Positions 1 to 5,046 of a DNA stretch of 5,207 nucleotides are shown piece after piece. Origin of the DNA: Mucilaginibacter sp. (GTDB taxonomy: Bacteria > Bacteroidota > Bacteroidia > Sphingobacteriales > Sphingobacteriaceae); NCBI GenBank assembly GCA_025934475.1, contig JAICXZ010000298.1, positions 1 to 5,207 of the forward strand, in the 5' to 3' direction. The notes beneath the pieces were generated by a model. The model saw nothing but the letters and a program-made list of their open reading frames with translations, was not told where the DNA came from and searched no databases. Every line of letters starts with the position of its first letter. Within the stretch, counting starts at the first letter, position 1. Both the position numbers and the translations under genes were made by a program.

Positions 1-16
1 ATGTGAACATTTGCGG

Positions 17-736
17 TTATTGCGGCCCCTCAACACTACTTCTGAGTACGTAACCAACCTGGTCAGCAAACTCAACCTTATCCCATGCCGAACCTTTGTG
101 AACCAGGTGAACTCTTGCGCCGTCGGGTATTTTGGCAACAACTTGTGAACTGAAATCAGGCGATTCATGCAGATAAACAATACCCGTAATATTGGCATGT
201 ATAGCAACCAGTGACGAGTCGATATTGGTTTTTACAGGAATACTATGGACAAGCGGCGGTACCGGTTGTTTTGCGACGGTATCTGCTACCTTTGTTTGTT
301 TCTTTGTTGTGAGTGAAATAGACTTATGATGTTTCTTCGAATGAGGAACCACTATGACCGCAGGCTGTTCAACAGGTTTGGGAGCCGTGGCAATTTTTTT
401 CGGCGGGTGGCCACGGAGGTTTTTGTAAACATAGCCGGCAAACAGGGCGGTAATAGCCAGGAACATAATAGTGATACCAATGTTGAGGTATTTGATACGG
501 AACGCGGCCAATTGTTTTTGCTGGACCTTTCGGAAGGCGGAATCGTATTGTTTGCGGCGTTTAGTGTCGCGCAACACATCATAGGCCTCGGTGATTTCGC
601 GAAGGCGGTCGTCCATAAAATCGTCCCGCTCACCCTCGTTCGGATAGAATTTGCGGGCAAGCTTTTGGTATGCCGCGTCAATCTCCGAAGATGTCGCGTT
701 GCTGGTTGCGCCAAGAATGTAGTAGAAGTCCTTCAT
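17..736 (-). CDS. J-domain membrane protein with C-terminal SH3b domain (degenerate HPD motif)
   Basis: The protein has 239 residues. Residues 1-68 read as a J domain: MKDFYYILGA, then helix II (AAYQKLARKF), then DRLREITEAYDVLRDTKRRKQYD for helices III and IV. The loop that should hold HPD reads YPN (residues 31-33). HPD is the family's essential contact for stimulating the DnaK ATPase, so a classical co-chaperone role is doubtful. Residues 84-104 form one hydrophobic membrane span. A Lys/Pro-rich linker (about 106-175) follows. Residues 179-236 resemble a bacterial SH3 (SH3b) fold, with IVYLHESPDFSSQVVAKIPDG and a VGYVLRSSVE ending; such domains often bind cell wall. The expected topology is J-like domain in the cytoplasm and SH3b in the periplasm. 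The start ATG has no clear ribosome binding site, as is usual in this phylum. It lies 81 bp downstream of the histidine kinase on the same strand, so co-transcription is possible. Domain assignment is firm; function is inferred. Confidence 0.9.
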   Translation of the reverse strand: MKDFYYILGATSNATSSEIDAAYQKLARKFYPNEGERDDFMDDRLREITEAYDVLRDTKRRKQYDSAFRKVQQKQLAAFRIKYLNIGITIMFLAITALFAGYVYKNLRGHPPKKIATAPKPVEQPAVIVVPHSKKHHKSISLTTKKQTKVADTVAKQPVPPLVHSIPVKTNIDSSLVAIHANITGIVYLHESPDFSSQVVAKIPDGARVHLVHKGSAWDKVEFADQVGYVLRSSVEGPQ

Positions 737-817
737 AACCCATCAAACAGTTATTGGATGAGTAAGACCATGCAAAGTTTAAACCTGCTATTAAACGTTT
801 TTAGTGGCGCCGTTATT

Positions 818-2677
818 TTAGTTTAATTGCTCTTCTGTAACAGGTAATCTGAAGGTGAATGCCGAGCCTTTGCCTACTTCGCTCTCAACCGAAATATTTC
901 CACCGTGGCGCTTAATGATCTCCGACGAAATAAAGAGTCCCAAACCGAGCCCCTGGAAGTGGTGCTCCACATCGATTCGATAGAAGCGATCGAACAATTC
1001 GCCAATATGTTCTTCGGGTATACCAATGCCAAAATCTTTTATCGTAACCATGATATTGCCTTCTTTAAGCCCTGCGCTGATTAATACCTTATCAGCATTT
1101 GGGGAGTATTTAACCGCATTGTTGATGAGATTGATGATCACCTGTTCTATCCGGTGTTTGTCGCCATGGAACATTACCGGAGCCGATCCCTCGATCACCA
1201 GGTTATGATTGGGATATATTTCGCGCACGCCATCAATTGCATCTTTCAATACCTGCTGAAAATCAAAATCCTCCAGGTTATATTTCATCTTACCTGAATT
1301 GATCTTCGACACATCCAGCAGATCCTCGATGAGCCGCTCCATCCGGGTTAGCTGCCGGGCAGCCCGACCAATTAAGGTAAACGACTTAAAGCCGGGATCC
1401 ATTTCTTTAACCGCTATCTGGAAAAAGGCTTTGATTGTAGTAAGCGGCGTTTTAAGCTCATGGCTGGCTATGCTGATGAATTCATCTTTTTTCCGTTCGC
1501 TTTTTTCTTTTTCGGTGATATCGCTCATCGCTGTCTGCAGTTCCTTGCTGGTTTTCTTCACTTTTTGCTCCAAGCCTTGCTGCGTACTTCGTACTCGCGC
1601 CGCCATAATATTGAATGAGCCTGCCAGGTTGCCCAGTTCATCATCCCGGTTCACCTGTACCGATGCAGAATAGTCACCTTCCGCTATAGCGGTAGCTGCA
1701 TTACTTAATTGTTTGATGGGGACGGTAATATTCCGCATCATCACCCAGCCGCCGATGCTGCCCACAATGACCAAAATTATTCCAATCACAACTACCCATT
1801 GCAAAAACACAGTCGCGGTTTTCAAAAACGACGCACTCGAAAGCTCTATCAGCATCAGCCATTTAGAACCGGGTATTTTTCGGAGCGAACCGATCACGGG
1901 CTCTCCGCTAGTGCTTGTGTACTGTGTCGACTGTTGTAGTTTCGATAGATCAACAGCCGGCTTTTCGACAGGTTTCCGCAAATCGGTCCAAAAGCCGCCA
2001 TCGTCATTGCCAAAATACAGACGGCCGTTGCCTCCCATCAATTGATCAACCTGGTCGATTGCCTGCTGGGGGGTATTCAAAAGCTGCCAGTCGACAATAT
2101 ATCCAATGATTTTACTCTTATCAGCAACTGGCATAAGGGTAGGAAAATAAATGGCATTTTTATAAGGCACAAATCGTCCTACATTTATATAAGACAACTT
2201 ACCGGCTGTTCGCTCACTAAGTGAATCGATTTCAAACTTCAGGTTTAATTTCTCGTCGCCAACGCGTACCAGCGTTCTTTTTTGTGAATCGAGCAGCGCA
2301 ATTAACTGGGTTAGTGTGTCATTTTTTCGGAAATTGTTAAACAATTCAATTACCTGTCCGCGCGTATCCGGCTCTTTTGATTTGAGGAGATCAATCACGC
2401 TTTTCTGGCCTGCAACAACTTGCATTTTTGCGGCAAAACCGTCGACAGAAGCCTTAAATATTTCGCTCAATTTGTCTGCAAGCGTAGATACACGCTCAGC
2501 ACCCATGTTTAATGCTGTTTTTTTGACGCTGATATAGGATATCCAGCTAAAAGCCGTGACTACGGTAAGTAAGAGTATACAAATAAAAAGTGGCAGACGC
2601 TGCTGTATCGACATGTTCCTGAAACTGAGGATCTTCCGACTCTTGTTCCCTGGGATGTTCGACTGGATAGGGTTCAT
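818..2677 (-). CDS. Membrane sensor histidine kinase (Cache-like sensor, HAMP, HisKA, HATPase_c)
   Basis: The 619-residue protein has the full layout of a transmembrane two-component kinase. Span 1 is about residues 28-50. An extracytoplasmic region of roughly 235 residues (52-287) has the size and two-part look of a double-Cache sensor; its ligand cannot be told. Span 2 is about 288-313. HAMP follows (about 314-366, with the typical DDELGNLAGSFN). A short Lys/Glu-rich coiled coil leads to HisKA, with SHELKTPLT and phospho-acceptor His406. HATPase motifs are all intact: N box with NLINNA (Asn520), G1 box DFGIGIP (548-554), F box LFDRFYR, and G2 box GLGLGL (576-581). It therefore should be an active kinase. 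There is no receiver domain and no response regulator gene in the window, so the partner is unknown. A second in-frame ATG at residue 22 (MSIQQRLPLF) is a plausible alternative start; the upstream ATG is kept because a good promoter leaves it a leader of about 33 bases. Confidence 0.93.
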   Translation of the reverse strand: MNPIQSNIPGNKSRKILSFRNMSIQQRLPLFICILLLTVVTAFSWISYISVKKTALNMGAERVSTLADKLSEIFKASVDGFAAKMQVVAGQKSVIDLLKSKEPDTRGQVIELFNNFRKNDTLTQLIALLDSQKRTLVRVGDEKLNLKFEIDSLSERTAGKLSYINVGRFVPYKNAIYFPTLMPVADKSKIIGYIVDWQLLNTPQQAIDQVDQLMGGNGRLYFGNDDGGFWTDLRKPVEKPAVDLSKLQQSTQYTSTSGEPVIGSLRKIPGSKWLMLIELSSASFLKTATVFLQWVVVIGIILVIVGSIGGWVMMRNITVPIKQLSNAATAIAEGDYSASVQVNRDDELGNLAGSFNIMAARVRSTQQGLEQKVKKTSKELQTAMSDITEKEKSERKKDEFISIASHELKTPLTTIKAFFQIAVKEMDPGFKSFTLIGRAARQLTRMERLIEDLLDVSKINSGKMKYNLEDFDFQQVLKDAIDGVREIYPNHNLVIEGSAPVMFHGDKHRIEQVIINLINNAVKYSPNADKVLISAGLKEGNIMVTIKDFGIGIPEEHIGELFDRFYRIDVEHHFQGLGLGLFISSEIIKRHGGNISVESEVGKGSAFTFRLPVTEEQLN

Positions 2678-2697
2678 GATTGGCAGAGCAAATAAAT

Positions 2698-2714
2698 TAA
2701 TAGCTTAACTATTA
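2698..2714. repeat. Perfect dyad TAATAG-N5-CTATTA at the kinase promoter
   Basis: Two 6-base arms, TAATAG and CTATTA, are exact inverted copies separated by five bases (CTTAA). The dyad sits just downstream of the predicted -7 element of the histidine kinase promoter and spans the expected transcription start. That position suits an operator or a small leader stem. The region is AT-rich, so a chance dyad is possible. Confidence 0.4.
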
Positions 2715-2716
2715 CT

Positions 2717-2747
2717 CAAAAATAAACAGATAGTTTAGGCAATGCAA
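2717..2747 (-). promoter_or_regulatory. Bacteroidota-type promoter of the histidine kinase gene
   Basis: On the minus strand, TTG (bases 2747-2745) is followed by exactly 20 bases and then TATTTTTG (2724-2717). This fits the known Bacteroidota consensus of TTG/TTTG near -33, a 19-21 base spacer, and TAnnTTTG near -7. The start of transcription would fall near 2710, giving a leader of about 33 bases before the ATG at 2677. It lies between the hdeD-like stop and the kinase start, so the kinase can be transcribed independently of hdeD. Confidence 0.5.
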
Positions 2748-2806
2748 TTAATTTAGAGGAAATTCACATAAATTTTGAGGCTTGTTTCCTTTGCAGGGAG
2801 GGATGT

Positions 2807-3331
2807 TCATCGCTCCTTCATCCGCATAGCCAGCGAAATATTCATGATGCCCATGATAATAAAGGCCATGGCTGTCAATAAAACAACAGTAATAGCGCCG
2901 AATGCCGCATCAAAAAGTATAAATAGTCCTACTAAAATAATGACAATTCCACCTAATGTAAGCACCCATAGCCTTTGACCAAAGCTTGAAAACCAAGCCA
3001 TGGAAATGCCCCGGAAAAGGAACCAAAGCCCAACAATGATGCGTATGATGGCTGCACTCACACCGATGTGGCCCATCAGCGTCAGTCCGAGCAAAATGTC
3101 GATAATGCCGAGTATAAGATGCCAGCCACGATTGGCTTCGCTCTTCTCACGAACTACACGTAACAATTCGGCTACACCCGTTATGAAAAGAATGAGTCCT
3201 AAAGTGAAACCCATCGCTGCAAAACCTACTGCCGGTGAAGCGATCATATAAATTCCAACGCCGATAAATAACATTCCGCGGATGAGAAACACCCACCAGT
3301 GTCTCCATTCGCGCGCAACGGTAATTTGCAT
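2807..3331 (-). CDS. HdeD family six-helix membrane protein
   Basis: From the ATG at 3331 the product has 174 residues, close to the usual size of the HdeD/DUF308 family. Six hydrophobic segments are visible, at about residues 12-31, 37-57, 71-88, 92-112, 121-140 and 145-167. Repeated short patterns such as LRGxLxIxxGI near WWVFLIRGM and GLWFLFRGI, with Gly-rich helices, are typical of this family. HdeD is linked in enterobacteria to acid stress, but its biochemical role is not established; here only a stress-related inner-membrane role can be suggested. Start choice: the ATG at 3331 begins MQITVAREWRHWW and has AGGA three bases before it. An in-frame ATG at 3358 and a TTG at 3397 would add 9 or 22 residues; the TTG extension is Gly/Pro/Ala-rich and looks unlike coding sequence. 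The gene is divergent from the OmpA-like lipoprotein gene and followed by the separately promoted kinase. Confidence 0.85.
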   Translation of the reverse strand: MQITVAREWRHWWVFLIRGMLFIGVGIYMIASPAVGFAAMGFTLGLILFITGVAELLRVVREKSEANRGWHLILGIIDILLGLTLMGHIGVSAAIIRIIVGLWFLFRGISMAWFSSFGQRLWVLTLGGIVIILVGLFILFDAAFGAITVVLLTAMAFIIMGIMNISLAMRMKER

Positions 3332-3437
3332 AATCCTAGCTTTTAAGTTATAACCCATAGCGGCCGCCAATGGTTTGGGCCCTCCTGCTAAAATCAATTT
3401 TGCAAACTCTTAACGGAAAATTTTGTTAACATTGCGA

Positions 3438-3461
3438 CGCTTTGCCACACGGCAATAAGCG
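3438..3461. promoter_or_regulatory. Bulged hairpin in the hdeD / ompA-like divergent intergenic region
   Basis: The sequence CGCTTTGCC, loop ACAC, GGCAATAAGCG can fold into a nine-pair stem: TGCC with GGCA, then CGCTT with AAGCG, with a two-base AT bulge on one side. It lies 44 bases before the lipoprotein ATG and about 107 bases before the hdeD ATG. There is no T-run directly after it on either strand, so it is not a typical terminator. It may be a leader structure or protein-binding dyad. No convincing TTG-N20-TAnnTTTG promoter was found for either gene in this interval. Confidence 0.35.
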
Positions 3462-3505
3462 AAAACTTATAACGTTTTTTAACGACACTAAACAAATTGC
3501 TAATC

Positions 3506-4030
3506 ATGAAACTTGTAAAATTCACGTTAACACCTGTTATTATCTTATCCGTTCTTGTCTCGCTTGAAGCGTGCCACTCTAAAAAGAAAATACAAAAAGC
3601 GGCACCTGATACTACTGCTGCAACGCCTCCACCGCCGCCACCTGCTCCGGCTCCGGTACAAACGCCGCCACCGCCGCCACCGGCACCACCGGCTCCGAAC
3701 TATAACTTTACCAATATCCAGTTTGAGTTCGACTCAGGTATTTTGAAAACTGACTCGTACCCAATCCTGGATAAAGCAGCCGTAGAAATGAAGAAAGATA
3801 CCACGGCCAGTTTTATGCTGAATGGCTATGCTTCGATCGAAGGAACGCCTGAGCACAACCAGGTACTTTCGCAGGATAGGGCCAATGCAGTAAAAGCATA
3901 CCTTGTTAATACAGGTATCCCGGCAAGCAAATTAGTTGCCAAAGGCCATGGTACCGACAATCCGATTGGTGATAACTCAACTGAGCAAGGCAAAATTTTG
4001 AACCGTCGTGTTGAGATCAAAAAGCAGTAA
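3506..4030 (+). CDS. OmpA/Pal-like peptidoglycan-binding lipoprotein
   Basis: The product has 174 residues. Residues 1-22 are a signal peptide ending in the lipobox-like LEAC, so Cys23 is the probable lipidated residue; Glu before Ala is slightly unusual. A Lys-rich stretch and a proline-rich linker (41-64) lead to an OmpA C-terminal domain (about 67-174). It shows FEFDSGIL, GYASIEGTPEHN, LSQDRANAVKAYL, KGHGTDNPI and LNRRVEI. In the diaminopimelate pocket known from Acinetobacter OmpA, the Asn and Arg equivalents are Asn118 and Arg125, but the Asp of the HTD motif is Ser110; similar GYAS forms are, from memory, common in Bacteroidota. No beta-barrel is present, so the role is closer to Pal: tethering the outer membrane to peptidoglycan. 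The ATG at 3506 is chosen over an in-frame TTG at 3497, which would merely add MLI before a normal signal peptide. It is monocistronic, followed 22 bases on by a terminator. Confidence 0.92.
   Translation: MKLVKFTLTPVIILSVLVSLEACHSKKKIQKAAPDTTAATPPPPPPAPAPVQTPPPPPPAPPAPNYNFTNIQFEFDSGILKTDSYPILDKAAVEMKKDTTASFMLNGYASIEGTPEHNQVLSQDRANAVKAYLVNTGIPASKLVAKGHGTDNPIGDNSTEQGKILNRRVEIKKQ
3623..3700 (+). repeat. Imperfect 39-base tandem duplication in the lipoprotein linker
   Basis: Two adjacent 39-base units (3623-3661 and 3662-3700) encode TPPPPPPAPAPVQ and TPPPPPPAPPAPN. Their first 21 bases differ at only two positions. The proline codons are mostly CCG and CCA in short CCNCC runs, a type of sequence that changes length easily by slippage. 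The repeat builds the flexible spacer between the lipid anchor and the peptidoglycan-binding domain. Confidence 0.75.
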
Positions 4031-4051
4031 TTGCCTTAGGAAATAATAATT

Positions 4052-4090
4052 AAAAAAAACCCGCTCGAACAAATACGCGCGGGGTTTTTT
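4052..4090. terminator. Bidirectional intrinsic terminator between the lipoprotein gene and the tRNA genes
   Basis: An A-run and CCCGC (4052-4064) pair with GCGGGG and a T-run (4079-4090), leaving one bulged G and a loop of about 14 bases. On the plus strand the stem ends in six Ts, 22 bases after the lipoprotein stop. On the minus strand it ends in eight Ts, directly after the 3' end of tRNA-Gln. It can therefore serve both convergent transcription units. Confidence 0.75.
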
Positions 4091-4091
4091 G

Positions 4092-4162
4092 TTCCCTTAC
4101 ATGGATTCGAACCACAATCTTCAGAGCCAGAATCTGACGTGTTACCCTTGCACCATAAGGGA
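4092..4162 (-). tRNA. tRNA-Gln (anticodon CTG)
   Basis: The 71-base gene folds into a full cloverleaf: acceptor TCCCTTA/TAAGGGA (7 perfect pairs), D stem GTG/CAC with A14 and GG in the loop, anticodon stem TCAGA/TCTGA with loop TTCTGGC, a 4-base variable region, and T stem TGTGG/CCATG with one G-U pair and loop TTCGAAT. The anticodon CUG reads CAG (glutamine). The discriminator is A and CCA is not encoded; the next bases are C and A. U1-A72 is a known glutamine feature. It lies 14 bases downstream of tRNA-Pro and presumably shares its transcript, ending at the terminator just beyond. Confidence 0.93.
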
Positions 4163-4176
4163 CTATTTCCAATCGG

Positions 4177-4250
4177 TAGGGTAACCCGGACTCGAACCGG
4201 GAACCTCCACAACCCGAATGTGGTAATCTAGCCAATTGATATACTACCCT
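4177..4250 (-). tRNA. tRNA-Pro (anticodon CGG)
   Basis: The 74-base gene has acceptor AGGGTAG/TTACCCT (six Watson-Crick pairs plus a closing G-U), D stem TATC/GATT with a U-U mismatch at its first pair, D loop with GG, anticodon stem CCACA/TGTGG with loop TTCGGGT, a 5-base variable region, and T stem CCCGG/CCGGG with loop TTCGAGT. Tertiary positions U8, A14, A21, and A15-U48 are kept. Anticodon CGG with G37 fits proline codon CCG. The first pair is A1-U72, whereas bacterial tRNA-Pro normally has C1-G72, which proline-tRNA synthetase reads. CCA is not encoded; after discriminator A come C, C, G. Confidence 0.9.
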
Positions 4251-4255
4251 AAACT

Positions 4256-4286
4256 AAAAATCCTCCAGGCATTTGCTGAGAGGATT
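4256..4286 (-). terminator. Terminator-like hairpin directly upstream of tRNA-Pro
   Basis: On the minus strand AATCCTC(T)CAG pairs with CTGGAGGATT: ten pairs with one bulged T, closed by the seven-base loop CAAATGC, followed by TTT (five Ts counting the stem end). This is a good intrinsic terminator for transcripts arriving from the chorismate mutase side. It ends only about six bases before the tRNA-Pro 5' end, so either it insulates the tRNA genes or it lies in the tRNA precursor leader. On the plus strand it has no T-run. Confidence 0.6.
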
Positions 4287-4391
4287 CGAAGTACCTTATT
4301 TATGCCGGGTCAATACTTATCCTCTGCAGCTTTGCGGCTGCTGTTGCTGGACTTGTATTGGCGTATAGTTCATAGCACAATTATAAATATT

Positions 4392-4472
4392 TTTTCCGAA
4401 ATGGGAAAATCGCGAAGTGACAAGAGCCTTTATTACACCCTCGACCGCCGCTATTGGATGAACCAGGTCGTC
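4392..4472 (-). pseudogene. Degenerate 3' copy (copy A) of an unrecognised small gene
   Basis: Read on the minus strand, bases 4472-4413 encode DDLVHPIAAVEGVIKALVTS, matching at 15 of 20 residues the C-terminus of the intact small ORF at 4909-5046. At DNA level 45 of 60 bases agree. Of 15 differences, 8 are at third, 6 at first and only 1 at second codon positions, the signature of protein coding in this frame. In this copy the N-terminal part is missing: an in-frame stop lies inside the end of the chorismate mutase gene. The stop codon is also replaced by CGA, so the frame runs on into unrelated sequence. A short stem TTTTCC/GGAAAA (4392-4409) follows, matching the ATTTCC/GGAAAT stem after copy B. 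It is probably a remnant, though a tiny GTG-started ORF cannot be excluded. Confidence 0.55.
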
Positions 4473-4477
4473 ACGCG

Positions 4478-4861
4478 TCACTTTTTGCTTTTAATCTCTT
4501 CCTCAATCCGCAAACTTTCTTCGTGAATGCTGTTAAGTAATTCGGTGATGAATTCAGGGGATAAGCCCTCAGTTTTTCCTTGTTCAATTGCTTTATCTAA
4601 AACTTCTTTGAACCGTGCCGCCTGCAGAGGAGGAATATTATTTTTCGCTTTGTAAATACCAATGGCTCTAACCGCTTTTTCTCTTTCCCCTAAAAGAGCG
4701 ATTAATTTTTTGTCAATTTCATCAATTTTAATGCGGTTTTTGATGAGGGTACTGTCCTGGCCCGCAGAAGCCGACTGTCCGTAAACTTTCTGGCTGCATA
4801 AACTGCTTATCGCTACAAAGAACGACACAACGGTAATTGTTAGCTTGATTTTTTGATTCAT
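4478..4861 (-). CDS. Exported AroQ-type (class II) chorismate mutase
   Basis: The 127-residue product starts with a signal peptide (about 1-28; hydrophobic core LTITVVSFFVAISSL, likely cut near VYG-QSA), so the enzyme should work in the periplasm. Residues 39-123 align without gaps to the E. coli P-protein mutase domain, as I recall that sequence. Active-site matches are Arg43 (R11), Arg60 (R28), Lys71 (K39), Arg83 (R51) and Ser116 (S84). The Gln88 position is Glu120, as in yeast chorismate mutase. Asp48 and Glu52 positions are Gln80 and Phe84; these are also variable in relatives such as PchB. The expected reaction is chorismate to prephenate; isochorismate-pyruvate lyase activity is less likely but possible. 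No other aromatic pathway gene is nearby. The ATG lacks a ribosome binding site. The gene stands between two copies of an unrelated repeat, and its stop lies five bases before copy A. Confidence 0.85.
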   Translation of the reverse strand: MNQKIKLTITVVSFFVAISSLCSQKVYGQSASAGQDSTLIKNRIKIDEIDKKLIALLGEREKAVRAIGIYKAKNNIPPLQAARFKEVLDKAIEQGKTEGLSPEFITELLNSIHEESLRIEEEIKSKK

Positions 4862-4889
4862 AAGGTATTTGTAGATGTTAAAAATTTCT

Positions 4890-4909
4890 ATTTCCTGGCG
4901 AACGGAAAT
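4890..4909 (-). other. Small stem-loop after the copy B ORF
   Basis: On the minus strand ATTTCC, an eight-base loop and GGAAAT follow the TAA stop of the small ORF, with an AT-rich tract (AGAAATTTTT) after them. Copy A has TTTTCC and GGAAAA in the same place, so the outer pair changed from A-T to T-A while pairing was kept. It may be a weak terminator or an mRNA end structure. It lies in the 47-base gap before the chorismate mutase start. Confidence 0.35.
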
Positions 4910-5046
4910 TACGAAGCGACTGCAGCCTTTAGCAATCCCTCGACTGCAGCTATAGGATGAATCAAATCATCAGGCAGTGCGAAGCGTTGTTGCAGGTAGC
5001 CAAAGCTTACTACGGGGAGTGATATTGTTCCCTTGAGAGCATTCAT
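4909..5046 (-). CDS. Small ORF of unknown function (copy B, intact)
   Basis: A 45-codon ORF starting MNALKGTISLPVVSFGYLQQ and ending DDLIHPIAAVEGLLKAAVAS. I do not recognise the family. Support for it being real or recently real: its last 20 codons are repeated at 4413-4472 with changes concentrated at third codon positions (second positions almost unchanged); a strong ribosome binding site, GAGGTGG, lies five to six bases before the ATG; and the ATG overlaps the stop of an upstream ORF by ATGA, the classic coupling arrangement. A ribosome binding site this good is unlike the other genes here, and the DNA just upstream is GC-richer, which hints at foreign origin. No signal peptide or membrane span is evident. 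It might also be the 3' remnant of a longer gene, since TGA precedes the ATG in frame by four codons. Confidence 0.45.
   Translation of the reverse strand: MNALKGTISLPVVSFGYLQQRFALPDDLIHPIAAVEGLLKAAVAS

Noticed and set aside
777..796. Inverted repeat GTTTAA-N8-TTAAAC between kinase and J-domain gene
   Set aside because: Six weak pairs without a following T-run; too weak to call a terminator.
326..826. Long plus-strand ORF across the J-domain gene
   Set aside because: It lies antisense to a well-supported gene, crosses its start and the intergenic gap, and its product shows no domain pattern.
2760..2775. Inverted repeat AAATT-N6-AATTT after the hdeD-like gene
   Set aside because: Short, AT-only arms in AT-rich DNA with no T-run; likely chance, and not a convincing terminator.
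3332..3397. N-terminal extension of the HdeD-like protein from TTG at 3397
   Set aside because: The extra residues are Gly/Pro/Ala-rich, absent from the expected family start, and require a rare start codon.
4413..4483. Integron attC-like site at copy A (AAGTGAC/GTCACTT arms)
   Set aside because: The 7-base arms flank copy A, but there are no GTTRRRY-type core sites or integrase, the equivalent arms of copy B differ in position, and the codon-position pattern is better explained by coding.
4236..4526. Plus-strand ORF of 96 codons
   Set aside because: It begins inside the tRNA-Pro gene, overlaps the end of the chorismate mutase gene, and in copy B the corresponding frame has a stop. The repeat comparison favours the minus-strand frame (15 versus 11 matching residues of 20).
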